Positions 1 through 6,743 of a DNA stretch of 14,776 bases are shown piece by piece. Source of the stretch: CAXTTV01 sp964247295. GTDB taxonomy: Bacteria; Chloroflexota; Ktedonobacteria; Ktedonobacterales; Ktedonobacteraceae. The DNA lies in contig CAXTTV010000126.1 of assembly GCA_964247295.1 (NCBI GenBank), positions 1 through 14,776 of the forward strand. The letters run 5' to 3'. The position numbers were made by a program, and so were the translations under genes. Position 1 is the first letter of the stretch, and the number at the start of each line of letters is the position of its first letter. Below the pieces are notes generated by a model. The model did no database searches. It saw nothing but the letters and a program-made list of their open reading frames with translations, and was not told the DNA's origin.

Positions 1-244
1 CAAAAAGACGGTGCATTGAGTAGATCTGGGAGGGAGCCATCTCGATAGACTCGTCGGGCTCATCAACGTCGGTAATTTCGTTTAAGAGGGATAACAGGGC
101 CTGCCCTTTGTCAGACCCGGCCAGATCCCATAATATCACGGCATGATAGAGCAGTACCCAGCCATCAGGAACCTCTTTTTGATAGGTCGCACCATTGCAT
201 GTTGGATCTTTAATGACAACTCCATCACTAAAAGAAAGACTCAT
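1..244 (-). CDS. Partial hypothetical protein, homologous to the N-terminal domain of the upstream 396-aa protein
   Basis: Only the first 81 codons lie in the window and the reading frame is open to the edge. The ATG is at 244-242, with GAGGA about 8 bases upstream, 29 bases past the stop of the preceding gene, so it is probably the third gene of the same minus-strand operon. The protein starts MSLSFSDGVVIKD and carries the pattern GW-x-LL-x2-A-x2-LW-x3-GS-x-KG-x2-L, which the 396-aa neighbour also has at residues 27-49. The two are therefore tandem paralogues in their N-terminal domain. No function is recognised. Duplicated, diverged small genes next to a toxin-like nuclease are often immunity genes, but that is inference. 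Whether it also carries a nuclease-like C-terminal domain cannot be seen. Confidence 0.75.
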   Translation of the reverse strand, partial: MSLSFSDGVVIKDPTCNGATYQKEVPDGWVLLYHAVILWDLAGSDKGQALLSLLNEITDVDEPDESIEMAPSQIYSMHRLF

Positions 245-273
245 ATTTTTTCCTCATTTCTTTATCTACACGT

Positions 274-1464
274 TTATTCAGTGGCCTCGCTGATAAGATC
301 ATCTGCCTCTTGTAAGGTATATGCAAATTTGCGATCAACGGTCTGATTAGCGAAACCGTAGGTAAATCGTTGAGCCTGGGCAATATGAGCGGAACCAATT
401 AGCTTGGTGACATCTTGATAGATGGTTTCGCGGCCAAATTTAGAAACCATGAAGGCTCGAACGCGGTGGCCGTCTTGCACTGGGTCTCCGTGCTCATCAC
501 GAGTGCTGAAAATCTGCTCAACGAGATTAAATTGTTTCTGGGCGTCTTCCCAGTGATCACCATAATTGGATCTCACAAGTCCAAGAAGCATCACTTGATT
601 GGTCTGAACATTGCGGACCAGAAGGCTGATCTTTTGCAGGTAAAAAAAGGCAGTTCCATCAGCCGTCACTCGAAGAAGATTTGGACTTACCTGATCAGGA
701 GGATTATCACGCAGGCCTGCTTCTTGAGAGGCATATTCTTTCTCCAGAACAACATCAACAAGCAGGCCATAGCCTTGGGAACTGGGAAACTGAGAAATGG
801 TCTCATCTCGGACGGCCAGATTGAGGGCAAGCTCTTTGCGCAGCTCAACTCTGGCTCGTTGGTAGATCCGCGAATGTTCTCGCCGTTCAAAGGGAACACT
901 TGAGGCGTCTTCAATCGCCGCCTCAATATTAGGCAGATCAGGATTAAAACGGAACTTTGGTGGTGGCTCTTGTTGATCATCCATAGAGCGATATCCAGTT
1001 CGGTGATGCCATCCAAGCTGAACCTCGCTTTGAAAACAAAGAGCTCCTCGGAAAAACGTCCGAACAGCCATGATTCGTGACCATCCATTGATAAGGGAAT
1101 AGATCGTTTGGTTCTTAGTAGGCCAAATATCGACACATTGAGGCACTTTCTCTAAGAGAATATCAACATATTGAGGATAGATGTGCCATTGATCATCAAC
1201 AAGGGGGTGCAGATCTTGAGTAAATTCATTGAACATGTCAAGCATATGCTGCGCCATTGGGAGACTGATAATGCGTAAGCCATATTCATTGGGAGTTTGT
1301 ATGCTTGTGAGCATCTGATCAAGCATCTCCCCTTTGGGAGATCCAACAATTTTCCAGAGATCAATCGCATAACCAAGGAGTATCCACCCATTAATGATTT
1401 CTCGTGGGTATTCCTCACCCTCACAGGTAAGGTCATCTATCTCTTTTAACAAATAGAGCGTCAT
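274..1464 (-). CDS. Two-domain protein: unknown N-terminal domain plus inactivated PD-(D/E)XK-like domain
   Basis: A 396-aa protein with ATG at 1464-1462 and GAGGG about 7 bases upstream. Residues 1-160 form an unrecognised domain rich in Trp and aromatic residues (GW-x-LLGYA-x2-LW at 27-37; the pattern RTFFRGAL near 135-142). The partial gene downstream has a homologue of its first part. Residues about 205-396 align by eye with residues 355-512 of the nuclease-like protein encoded upstream: ETISQFPSSQGY against ETIRHYPASQGY, and LLVRN against ILVRN. The presumed catalytic residues are gone: D is S280, E is L296 and K is R298. This domain is probably a non-catalytic copy. It has no signal peptide or membrane segment. 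A role as immunity, decoy or regulatory partner of the active-looking paralogue is inference; an unrelated housekeeping role cannot be excluded. Confidence 0.8.
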   Translation of the reverse strand: MTLYLLKEIDDLTCEGEEYPREIINGWILLGYAIDLWKIVGSPKGEMLDQMLTSIQTPNEYGLRIISLPMAQHMLDMFNEFTQDLHPLVDDQWHIYPQYVDILLEKVPQCVDIWPTKNQTIYSLINGWSRIMAVRTFFRGALCFQSEVQLGWHHRTGYRSMDDQQEPPPKFRFNPDLPNIEAAIEDASSVPFERREHSRIYQRARVELRKELALNLAVRDETISQFPSSQGYGLLVDVVLEKEYASQEAGLRDNPPDQVSPNLLRVTADGTAFFYLQKISLLVRNVQTNQVMLLGLVRSNYGDHWEDAQKQFNLVEQIFSTRDEHGDPVQDGHRVRAFMVSKFGRETIYQDVTKLIGSAHIAQAQRFTYGFANQTVDRKFAYTLQEADDLISEATE

Positions 1465-1485
1465 TAGTTTCCCTCTGTTCTAGAG

Positions 1486-1578
1486 TTACGATGCTTTTAC
1501 AAATTTTTCTACGAGTGTATCTAGCTCTTCAGATGTTACCCCAAGCTTGCTATCAAACCCTTTATTGTGTGGCCCCTA
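1486..1578 (-). other. In-frame amber codon and conserved 29-codon continuation of the nuclease-like gene
   Basis: After the TAG (1578-1576) the same frame stays open for 29 codons and ends at TAA (1488-1486). The continuation aligns without gaps to residues 370-396 of the 396-aa paralogue, sharing G, N, D, K, T, E, D and L, and ends within two residues of the same point. The TAG falls exactly opposite Tyr369, so one base change from TAT or TAC would explain it. The extended gene would end 21 bases before the next ATG, a normal operon spacing, against 111 bases with the TAG. A recent nonsense mutation, programmed readthrough or a sequencing error are all possible. Confidence 0.8.
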
Positions 1579-3114
1579 GCTTCGCTTTTCTGTGTGAGCA
1601 AAACTTGAAGCTTTGATTTCATTAGTGATTTCCAAATGGCTTGGGTGATTATACTCTTGGGAATATAAATACGTTCGGATCGGATGACCATTTTCCTGCT
1701 CTGCATGTAGTAGATGATACGCTCTCTCCAGTTGTTTTTGAGCGGCACTATTCGTATCATTTTGTCCAGATTTGACTTCTCCGAGTAACGTTACTTCTCG
1801 CGTATTTGTATTTCTCACTAAAATATCACTTTCTCCAATGTTAAATAAGACTTTTTCTTCTCCTATTTCTTCCTTTCTATCAATTAAGAGTATTTCGGGA
1901 TGATCTTTTATGCTAGGATGCTCTTCTTTACACTCCTCTATTGAAGCATATTCCTCGTAGATTTTGATATTGGAGAGAACCTCATATCCTTGTGATGCAG
2001 GATAGTGACGAATGGTTTCGTGATGGACGGCCAATTCAACAGCCACTTCTGCTTTGATATAGCGCAGGGCTTGTTCATATTCTTTGTTGTTTCCACTTAC
2101 CGCTGCTTTTTTTGCATCGTTGAGATGTTCTAACAACTCAATCCTTTCTGGATTAAATATGTATTCTTTGGGGTTATCTGGGTCAGGGACGATCAATGGC
2201 ATCTCGAAGCGTCTTTCGGGATGGTTCTTCAACGCCTCTTTTCTGTCTTCGGGCGATAAGGTCATCAGATTGCCGTCTCTAGCAGGCTTGCTTAAAAGCT
2301 CTTTCGTTTTGCCTTCCCATTCTTTTTTTCTATCTCCCTCTGTGTTATAATTTTGAGCTTTTTCCTTTCGTTTTTCTGCACTCCCACTCCCAACGATCCC
2401 AAGATACTCTGGAACAGATTTGTGTTGTTGGATCGCTCTTTCTCTAAATGTATCAAGGGTTTGTTCTCTCTTACTCTCGTCCGGTTTCCCCATCTCTTCT
2501 TGCAAATACGTCTGGGCGTTCTGGATAGACGTTCTTTCTTCGTTGGAAGAAGCATGTTGCAAACGTTGGAAGAAATGGTCCGCCAGAGCATTTAAGCGTT
2601 CATCAGACGTGCCGGTATTCCATTTCTGGTTCCGCTCCTGCTTCTCCTGTGCATCGAGTTCCTTCGCATATTCCACATGACTCTTACTCAGTGATTTTGC
2701 CTCGGCTTTTTCCCTACCAGTCAGTTTTCTAGGTTTGGGTGCCTCTCCCTGGTTTGGCTGACTCTGTTTCAGTTCGAGGCGCTCCGGGGCGGTAGGGGCT
2801 TCCTGAGTGGGCTGGACCTCTGGTACGCTCTTTTCTCCTTTGAGCTGCTGGTCTCTGGAAATGTCTCCCTGCGTTTTCTCTAATCTCCTGGGCTTTGGGA
2901 CGTTGGCTCCGAAGTCGTCCGACAAGTTTTTTGATCTGTTCTCAGCTTTGCTTTTCGGCTGATCTTTGAGGGTGTGGTTTTGAGCTTCACGTGGTCTGGG
3001 ACCAGGAACTTCAAACTCTTTCGAGAGGTTGGAGAATGTCTTCTCTCCATTGCCTGATGCCTTTCTCTGGCTTTGCTCGTGTGCATTTCTTTTGGTTTCG
3101 TCTTTTTCGTTCAT
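1576..3114 (-). CDS. Candidate PD-(D/E)XK-like nuclease effector with long charged N-terminus, possibly truncated by an amber codon
   Basis: A 512-aa, highly charged protein with no signal peptide or membrane segment. Residues 1-320 are low-complexity and rich in Lys, Glu, Gln and Pro, with three related short motifs near 34-41 (EVPGPRPR), 71-77 (NVPKPRR) and 124-130 (EAPKPRK). Residues 350-512 look globular. A helix with E356 and E360 is followed by SD430-ILVRN, then LLGE446-V-K448-SG and a helix with Q459 and Q461; this D-x15-E-x-K layout fits the PD-(D/E)XK nuclease core. No named family is recognised. ATG 3114-3112 lacks its own Shine-Dalgarno site but overlaps the stop of a leader ORF by ATGA. 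The stop is TAG, and 29 further in-frame codons match the paralogue's C-terminus. Nuclease activity and a toxin role are inferred from motif and context only. Confidence 0.75.
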   Translation of the reverse strand: MNEKDETKRNAHEQSQRKASGNGEKTFSNLSKEFEVPGPRPREAQNHTLKDQPKSKAENRSKNLSDDFGANVPKPRRLEKTQGDISRDQQLKGEKSVPEVQPTQEAPTAPERLELKQSQPNQGEAPKPRKLTGREKAEAKSLSKSHVEYAKELDAQEKQERNQKWNTGTSDERLNALADHFFQRLQHASSNEERTSIQNAQTYLQEEMGKPDESKREQTLDTFRERAIQQHKSVPEYLGIVGSGSAEKRKEKAQNYNTEGDRKKEWEGKTKELLSKPARDGNLMTLSPEDRKEALKNHPERRFEMPLIVPDPDNPKEYIFNPERIELLEHLNDAKKAAVSGNNKEYEQALRYIKAEVAVELAVHHETIRHYPASQGYEVLSNIKIYEEYASIEECKEEHPSIKDHPEILLIDRKEEIGEEKVLFNIGESDILVRNTNTREVTLLGEVKSGQNDTNSAAQKQLERAYHLLHAEQENGHPIRTYLYSQEYNHPSHLEITNEIKASSFAHTEKRS

Positions 3115-3170
3115 GGCTTGATCGTATCCGCACAGTGGTTTGTTTCAAAGCTCTTGGGTGGTAAAATCAT
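3111..3170 (-). CDS. Leader micro-ORF translationally coupled to the nuclease-like gene
   Basis: A 19-codon ORF (MILPPKSFETNHCADTIKP) starts at ATG 3170-3168. It has a strong Shine-Dalgarno site (GGGAGG, 5 bases before the start) and ends in TGA overlapping the ATG of the 512-aa gene (ATGA, 3114-3111). The large gene has no ribosome site of its own directly upstream, so its translation probably depends on termination of this ORF. The peptide is unrecognised. It may serve only as a coupling device. Conservation in relatives would tell this apart from chance. Confidence 0.5.
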   Translation of the reverse strand: MILPPKSFETNHCADTIKP

Positions 3171-3216
3171 GATATCCTCCCTTACGATAGAAAATAGGCA
3201 CGAAGGGTGCTCTTGT

Positions 3217-3245
3217 ATAATAATGAAGATAAGGATGAGATGCAA
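3217..3245 (-). promoter_or_regulatory. Candidate sigma-70-like promoter of the nuclease-like operon
   Basis: On the minus strand the -35 candidate TTGCAT (3245-3240) lies 17 bases from the -10 candidate TATTAT (3222-3217). The -10 differs from consensus at one base; the -35 is weak. Initiation would fall near 3210, giving about 40 bases of leader before the micro-ORF. Confidence 0.45.
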
Positions 3246-3335
3246 GTGGAAATGTGGGAAGGTTTTTCCAGGCAAAAGTGGCATTGATCGGATATCTCAT
3301 GTTATCTTCGGGGCGGGTTGGGATCATATCCAGGC

Positions 3336-3429
3336 GGTCGGCGGATAAACCGTCGAGCTACGAGAAATTCTCAAACTCAGAGTAATGGCGAGCCTGGACT
3401 CTATCTAATACCGGTCGGCGGATAAACCG
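3336..3429. repeat. Pair of 17-bp direct repeats, 77 bp apart
   Basis: GGTCGGCGGATAAACCG occurs at 3336-3352 and again at 3413-3429. Similarity continues for another dozen bases after each copy (both have GCTAC a few bases on). They lie in the gene-free stretch between the minus-strand nuclease-like operon and the argHG promoter. No third copy is seen in the window. They may be remnants of a dispersed repeat or binding sites for a regulator. Confidence 0.7.
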
Positions 3430-3475
3430 ATGGGCTACAAAACAAGAATACATCCATGAGCTTATAAAAAAAGAC

Positions 3476-3505
3476 TTGACAACTACGACCACTTTTGGTT
3501 ATCCT
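3476..3505 (+). promoter_or_regulatory. Promoter of the T-box leader and argHG
   Basis: A perfect -35 hexamer TTGACA (3476-3481) is followed after 18 bases by TATCCT (3500-3505), which matches the -10 consensus at four of six positions. The T-box leader begins just downstream, which supports the assignment. Transcription should start near 3512. Confidence 0.65.
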
Positions 3506-3511
3506 TAACGA

Positions 3512-3875
3512 AATACTAGTTGTCTCGCGTTGATCGAACAGAGTATGAGACTGGCAACCAACAGCGATCCGAAGTATGGTGAAAGTTCGGAATGGATCTG
3601 TCATCTCAGAACGCCTTCGTGAGCGACCGACCGAAGAAAGTCCATTAAGGACAAGTAGGCTCGGGTGGGTGGTCCCCATGCAACAGAAACACCGTCAAAA
3701 GTGGTCACGATTGACTCTCTACACCGCTGTAAAGATCCAGAAAGTGACAAATAGGGTGGCACCACGGGTGTGGCAACAGCGGCTTATCTTTTTACAATAG
3801 ACCTAACTTCCGCTGCGAACTGCTCTCGTCCCTTCTTCAATGTCTTGGTACACTTGAGAAGGACGAGGTTTTTTT
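3512..3875 (+). ncRNA. T-box riboswitch leader of argHG
   Basis: The leader holds the hallmark T-box sequence AGGGTGGCACCACGGG (3753-3768) and ends in an intrinsic terminator before argH. Upstream is a stem I candidate (about 3535-3640): AGTA at 3542-3545 faces GAA at 3609-3611, TGAGA pairs with TCTCA, and a distal arm has CCGAA/TTCGG closing a GGTGAAA loop. A linker with AAGTAGG follows (3653-3659). AGGG of the T-box can pair with CCCT in the 5' arm of the terminator, giving the expected antiterminator switch. The UGGC bulge would read a tRNA with discriminator G73. The best specifier by position and by its following purine is AAC (3569-3571, Asn); this is uncertain. Known function: uncharged cognate tRNA stabilises the antiterminator and allows downstream transcription. 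Confidence 0.85.
3825..3875 (+). terminator. Intrinsic terminator of the T-box leader
   Basis: The arms CTCGTCC...TTCT...CAA and TTG...AGAA...GGACGAG form a long hairpin with small bulges, followed by seven T (3869-3875). It lies 51 bases before the argH ATG and overlaps the bases that the T-box antiterminator would use, so it is the regulated attenuator. Confidence 0.85.
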
Positions 3876-3926
3876 ATATCCTCTTGCTCCTTCTCACAAG
3901 CACCCCGTTGAAGGAGCTTTTACATT

Positions 3927-5327
3927 ATGACGAAACTCTGGCAAAAAGGCTACCATGTCTATGAACAGGTAGAACGCTATGAGGCCGCGCAAAACAGCCT
4001 GCTGGACCAGCGACTGATCCGCCACGATGCCTGGGGCAATCTGGCACACGCGGCGATGCTTCACAAAATCGGTATTCTCAGCGATACAGAACACCAGCAA
4101 TTGCAAGCCGGGCTGGTTCAGATCCTCGATCAGGCCGAAACGGGCAATTTTACAATCTCCCCTACCGATGAGGATGTGCATACGAGTATTGAAAACACTC
4201 TCTCAAAAACGGCGGATGAGGCCGGAAAAAAGATCCATACTGCTCGCTCCCGCAATGATCAGGTTCTGGTAGATCTACGCCTCTATGGCAAAGAGCAGCT
4301 TCACCAGATCGGCAATGAGCTTTCCGGACTGATCTCTACCCTATTGGTTTTCGCCGAACGCTACGCCGATGCTCCTATGCCCGGCTATACCCATATGCAG
4401 CGCGCGATGCTTTCCTCGGTCGGCCTCTGGGCCGCCAGCTTCGCCGAATCTCTGCTGGACGATAATCAGTTGCTTCAGAGCGCGTACGTTCTTAACGATC
4501 AATGCCCGTTGGGCTCTGCCGCCGGCTATGGCGTTCCTATGGCAATCGATCGTCAGTATACCTCGGATCTGCTGGGCTTCGCGAAAGTACAAAAGAATGT
4601 GATCTACGCCCAGAACAGTCGAGGCAAGATCGAGGCGGCTATCGTTCAGGCCCTCTCTCAGATTATGCTGGACCTGAGCAAAATGGCTCAGGATGTTCTA
4701 CTCTTTAGCACAACTGAGTATGGCTTTTTCCAGATCCCTCAGGAGCTCTGCACTGGCAGTAGTATTATGCCTCAAAAACGCAATCTGGATGTGATGGAGC
4801 TGGTTCGCGCCCGCACTCAGACGATGCTGGCCCTGCAACAACAGATCCTGGGAATTATCAGCGGCCTCCCCAGCGGCTATAACATGGATTACCAGGAGAC
4901 GAAACGCCCATTTATGGAGGCCCTGGATCTAGCTCAGGAGAGCCTGGAGATCTGCTCCCTGGTCATAGGCTCCATTACGGTCAATCGCGAAAAACTGGCT
5001 CAGGCCTGTACCTTTGAGCTTTTCGCGACCGATAAAGCCTACGAATTGGTCACGCAGGAGCAGATCCCTTTCCGTGAGGCCTACCGCCGCGTCGGCCAGG
5101 AGGTTCTGGCCCTGCTGGATACCCGAGAGCAGCTCCCAGTTGAGAGCACCGAACAGTTACAGGCACGCCTGGATAATCGCGATCATCTGGGGGGCGCGGG
5201 AGATTTGGGACTCCCTGCACTTCACCTACAGCAAAGACAGATCCAAAAAGAGTGGAAACAGCGCGCCCACCACTTCGAGCAGGCGATCTCAGCCCTGACG
5301 GGCCAGTCAGCCTCAGATACCGAATAG
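3927..5327 (+). CDS. argH: Argininosuccinate lyase
   Basis: A 466-aa cytoplasmic enzyme of the fumarase/aspartase superfamily. It splits argininosuccinate to arginine and fumarate, the last step of arginine synthesis. Visible motifs are KLWQKGY at the N-terminus, HTARSRNDQ (104-112), PGYTHMQRA with the likely catalytic His156, and the superfamily signature GSSIMPQKRN (277-286) with the catalytic Ser loop. Length matches the family. The N-terminus has KLW-x-KGY in place of the common WGGRF start, so this is a divergent branch. ATG 3927 has AAGGAG at 3911-3916. It is the first gene after a T-box leader and is followed by argG after 24 bases, so the two are one attenuated operon. The order argH-argG is the reverse of the commoner argGH. 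Confidence 0.97.
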   Translation: MTKLWQKGYHVYEQVERYEAAQNSLLDQRLIRHDAWGNLAHAAMLHKIGILSDTEHQQLQAGLVQILDQAETGNFTISPTDEDVHTSIENTLSKTADEAGKKIHTARSRNDQVLVDLRLYGKEQLHQIGNELSGLISTLLVFAERYADAPMPGYTHMQRAMLSSVGLWAASFAESLLDDNQLLQSAYVLNDQCPLGSAAGYGVPMAIDRQYTSDLLGFAKVQKNVIYAQNSRGKIEAAIVQALSQIMLDLSKMAQDVLLFSTTEYGFFQIPQELCTGSSIMPQKRNLDVMELVRARTQTMLALQQQILGIISGLPSGYNMDYQETKRPFMEALDLAQESLEICSLVIGSITVNREKLAQACTFELFATDKAYELVTQEQIPFREAYRRVGQEVLALLDTREQLPVESTEQLQARLDNRDHLGGAGDLGLPALHLQQRQIQKEWKQRAHHFEQAISALTGQSASDTE

Positions 5328-5351
5328 GTACAAAAAAGGAGAAAATACATT

Positions 5352-6623
5352 ATGTCTACTGTTATTCTGGCTTATTCTGGTGGCCTGGATACTTCGATCG
5401 CGATCCGCTGGATCAAAGAGCAGTATGGGTTGGATGTAATTACCGTGACGATGGATATCGGCAACGATCGCGATATGGAGGCGATCGCGGAAAGAGCCCG
5501 GCAGATTGGAGCGGTCAAAGCCCTGGTGGTGGATGCCAAAAGCGATTTTGTGAACTACTTTCTCTGGCCGGCCCTGAAGGCTGGAGCGATCTATGAGCGC
5601 GAGTATCCCCTGGCGACGGCCCTGGCTCGTCCTTTGATTGCCCGATTGCTGGTTGAGGTGGCACGCCAGGAGGGCGCGGTCGCAGTGGCCCATGGCTGCA
5701 CCGGCAAAGGCAACGATCAGGTTCGCTTCGATGTCGCGGTCCAGACGCTGGCTCCAGATCTTAAGGTGATCGCTCCGGTCCGCGAGTGGAGCATGACGCG
5801 AGATCAAGAGATCGCTTACGCCACTGAGCATAACATTCCACTCAAGGTTAGCAATACAAACCTCTACTCAATAGATCAGAACCTCTGGGGACGCAGCATT
5901 GAGTGCGGCGTCCTGGAAGATCCCTGGGCCGAGCCACCCGAAGAGGTGTTCGCCTGGACGACTAATCCCGAAAGCTACACTCAGATACCTGAACCCACGT
6001 ATGTCGAGATCGGCTTCCATCAGGGTATCCCCGTCTCGCTGAATGGTGAGGAGATCGACGGCGTGACCCTGATCGAGCAGTTGAATCAGGAGGCTGGCCG
6101 CTACGGGATCGGGCGCATCGATCATGTGGAAAATCGTCTGATTGGCATCAAATCGCGCGAGATCTATGAGGCCCCAGCCGCTGTGGTGCTGCACGCCGCC
6201 CATCAGGCGATAGAGGGCCTAACCTTGAGCCGCGACCAGGATCGCTTCAAAGAGATGATCTCCGGCGAGTACGCCCGACTGATCTACAACGGGCAGTGGT
6301 ACAGCGCCCTGCATCAGGATCTGGCGGCCTTTGTGCAAAATAACCAGCGCTTCGTCACTGGAACGGTGCGCATTAAACTGGCGCTGGGTCGCTTAAGCAT
6401 TGTTGGTCGCAGATCCGAGCACTCGCTGTATCGCCATGAACTGGCAACTTACGAGAGCGGAGATCAGTTTGATCATAACGCCGCCCTTGGCTTTATCAAG
6501 CTCTGGGGCTTGCCCATGAGTACTCAGGCCCAGGCCCAGCTTCTACCCTCCCTGGAGCATCAGGAAAGCCTTCTGGGCACAAAGAATTTGCTTAACGGGG
6601 CAAAAGCTCCCGCCAACGCCTGA
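5352..6623 (+). CDS. argG: Argininosuccinate synthase
   Basis: A 423-aa cytoplasmic ligase that joins citrulline and aspartate with ATP to give argininosuccinate, the substrate of ArgH encoded just upstream. The ATP pyrophosphatase P-loop AYSGGLDTS is at residues 7-15, and HGCTGKGNDQVRF (114-126) and the stretch with NLWGRSIECG (177-186) are the family's citrulline/aspartate-site signatures. Length is near the usual 400-450. ATG 5352 has AAGGAG at 5336-5341. It lies 24 bases after argH with no terminator between, so it shares the T-box control. A GC-rich hairpin follows its stop. Aspartate is a substrate here, which is relevant to the odd specifier of the leader. Confidence 0.98.
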   Translation: MSTVILAYSGGLDTSIAIRWIKEQYGLDVITVTMDIGNDRDMEAIAERARQIGAVKALVVDAKSDFVNYFLWPALKAGAIYEREYPLATALARPLIARLLVEVARQEGAVAVAHGCTGKGNDQVRFDVAVQTLAPDLKVIAPVREWSMTRDQEIAYATEHNIPLKVSNTNLYSIDQNLWGRSIECGVLEDPWAEPPEEVFAWTTNPESYTQIPEPTYVEIGFHQGIPVSLNGEEIDGVTLIEQLNQEAGRYGIGRIDHVENRLIGIKSREIYEAPAAVVLHAAHQAIEGLTLSRDQDRFKEMISGEYARLIYNGQWYSALHQDLAAFVQNNQRFVTGTVRIKLALGRLSIVGRRSEHSLYRHELATYESGDQFDHNAALGFIKLWGLPMSTQAQAQLLPSLEHQESLLGTKNLLNGAKAPANA

Positions 6624-6633
6624 TCCTCTTCTG

Positions 6634-6658
6634 GTCCGGGGGCGTTCCGCCCTCGGAC
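6634..6658 (+). terminator. GC-rich hairpin after argG, possible terminator or REP-like element
   Basis: GTCCG-GGGGCG-TTC-CGCCCT-CGGAC forms a near-perfect hairpin starting 10 bases after the argG stop. It lacks a T tract, so intrinsic termination is uncertain. The bases after it (CATCCCC) resemble the tails of the two palindromes at 9073 and 9137, so it may belong to the same dispersed family. Confidence 0.5.
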
Positions 6659-6694
6659 ATCCCCAAATCCTGCCACTGCGCCGATGCAAGCTGA

Positions 6695-6700
6695 TATAAT
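6695..6700 (+). promoter_or_regulatory. -10 element of the nitroreductase gene promoter
   Basis: A perfect TATAAT lies 43 bases before the nitroreductase start. The -35 region is poor (CTGCCA at 6670-6675 with a 19-base spacer is the best match). It suggests the gene is transcribed separately from argHG. Confidence 0.5.
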
Positions 6701-6743
6701 ACAGCAGAAATAATCCTATTTTTATAGAAATGAGACTCGTGCA

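Noticed and set aside
415..903. 162-codon open frame on the plus strand
   Set aside because: It is antisense to the 396-aa gene, which shows homology to its neighbours in its own frame.
3336..3429. Possible CRISPR array
   Set aside because: Only two repeat copies, with similarity decaying after 17 bases, and no cas genes in the window.
3576..3800. 74-codon open frame on the plus strand
   Set aside because: It lies within the T-box leader, whose conserved RNA elements explain the sequence.
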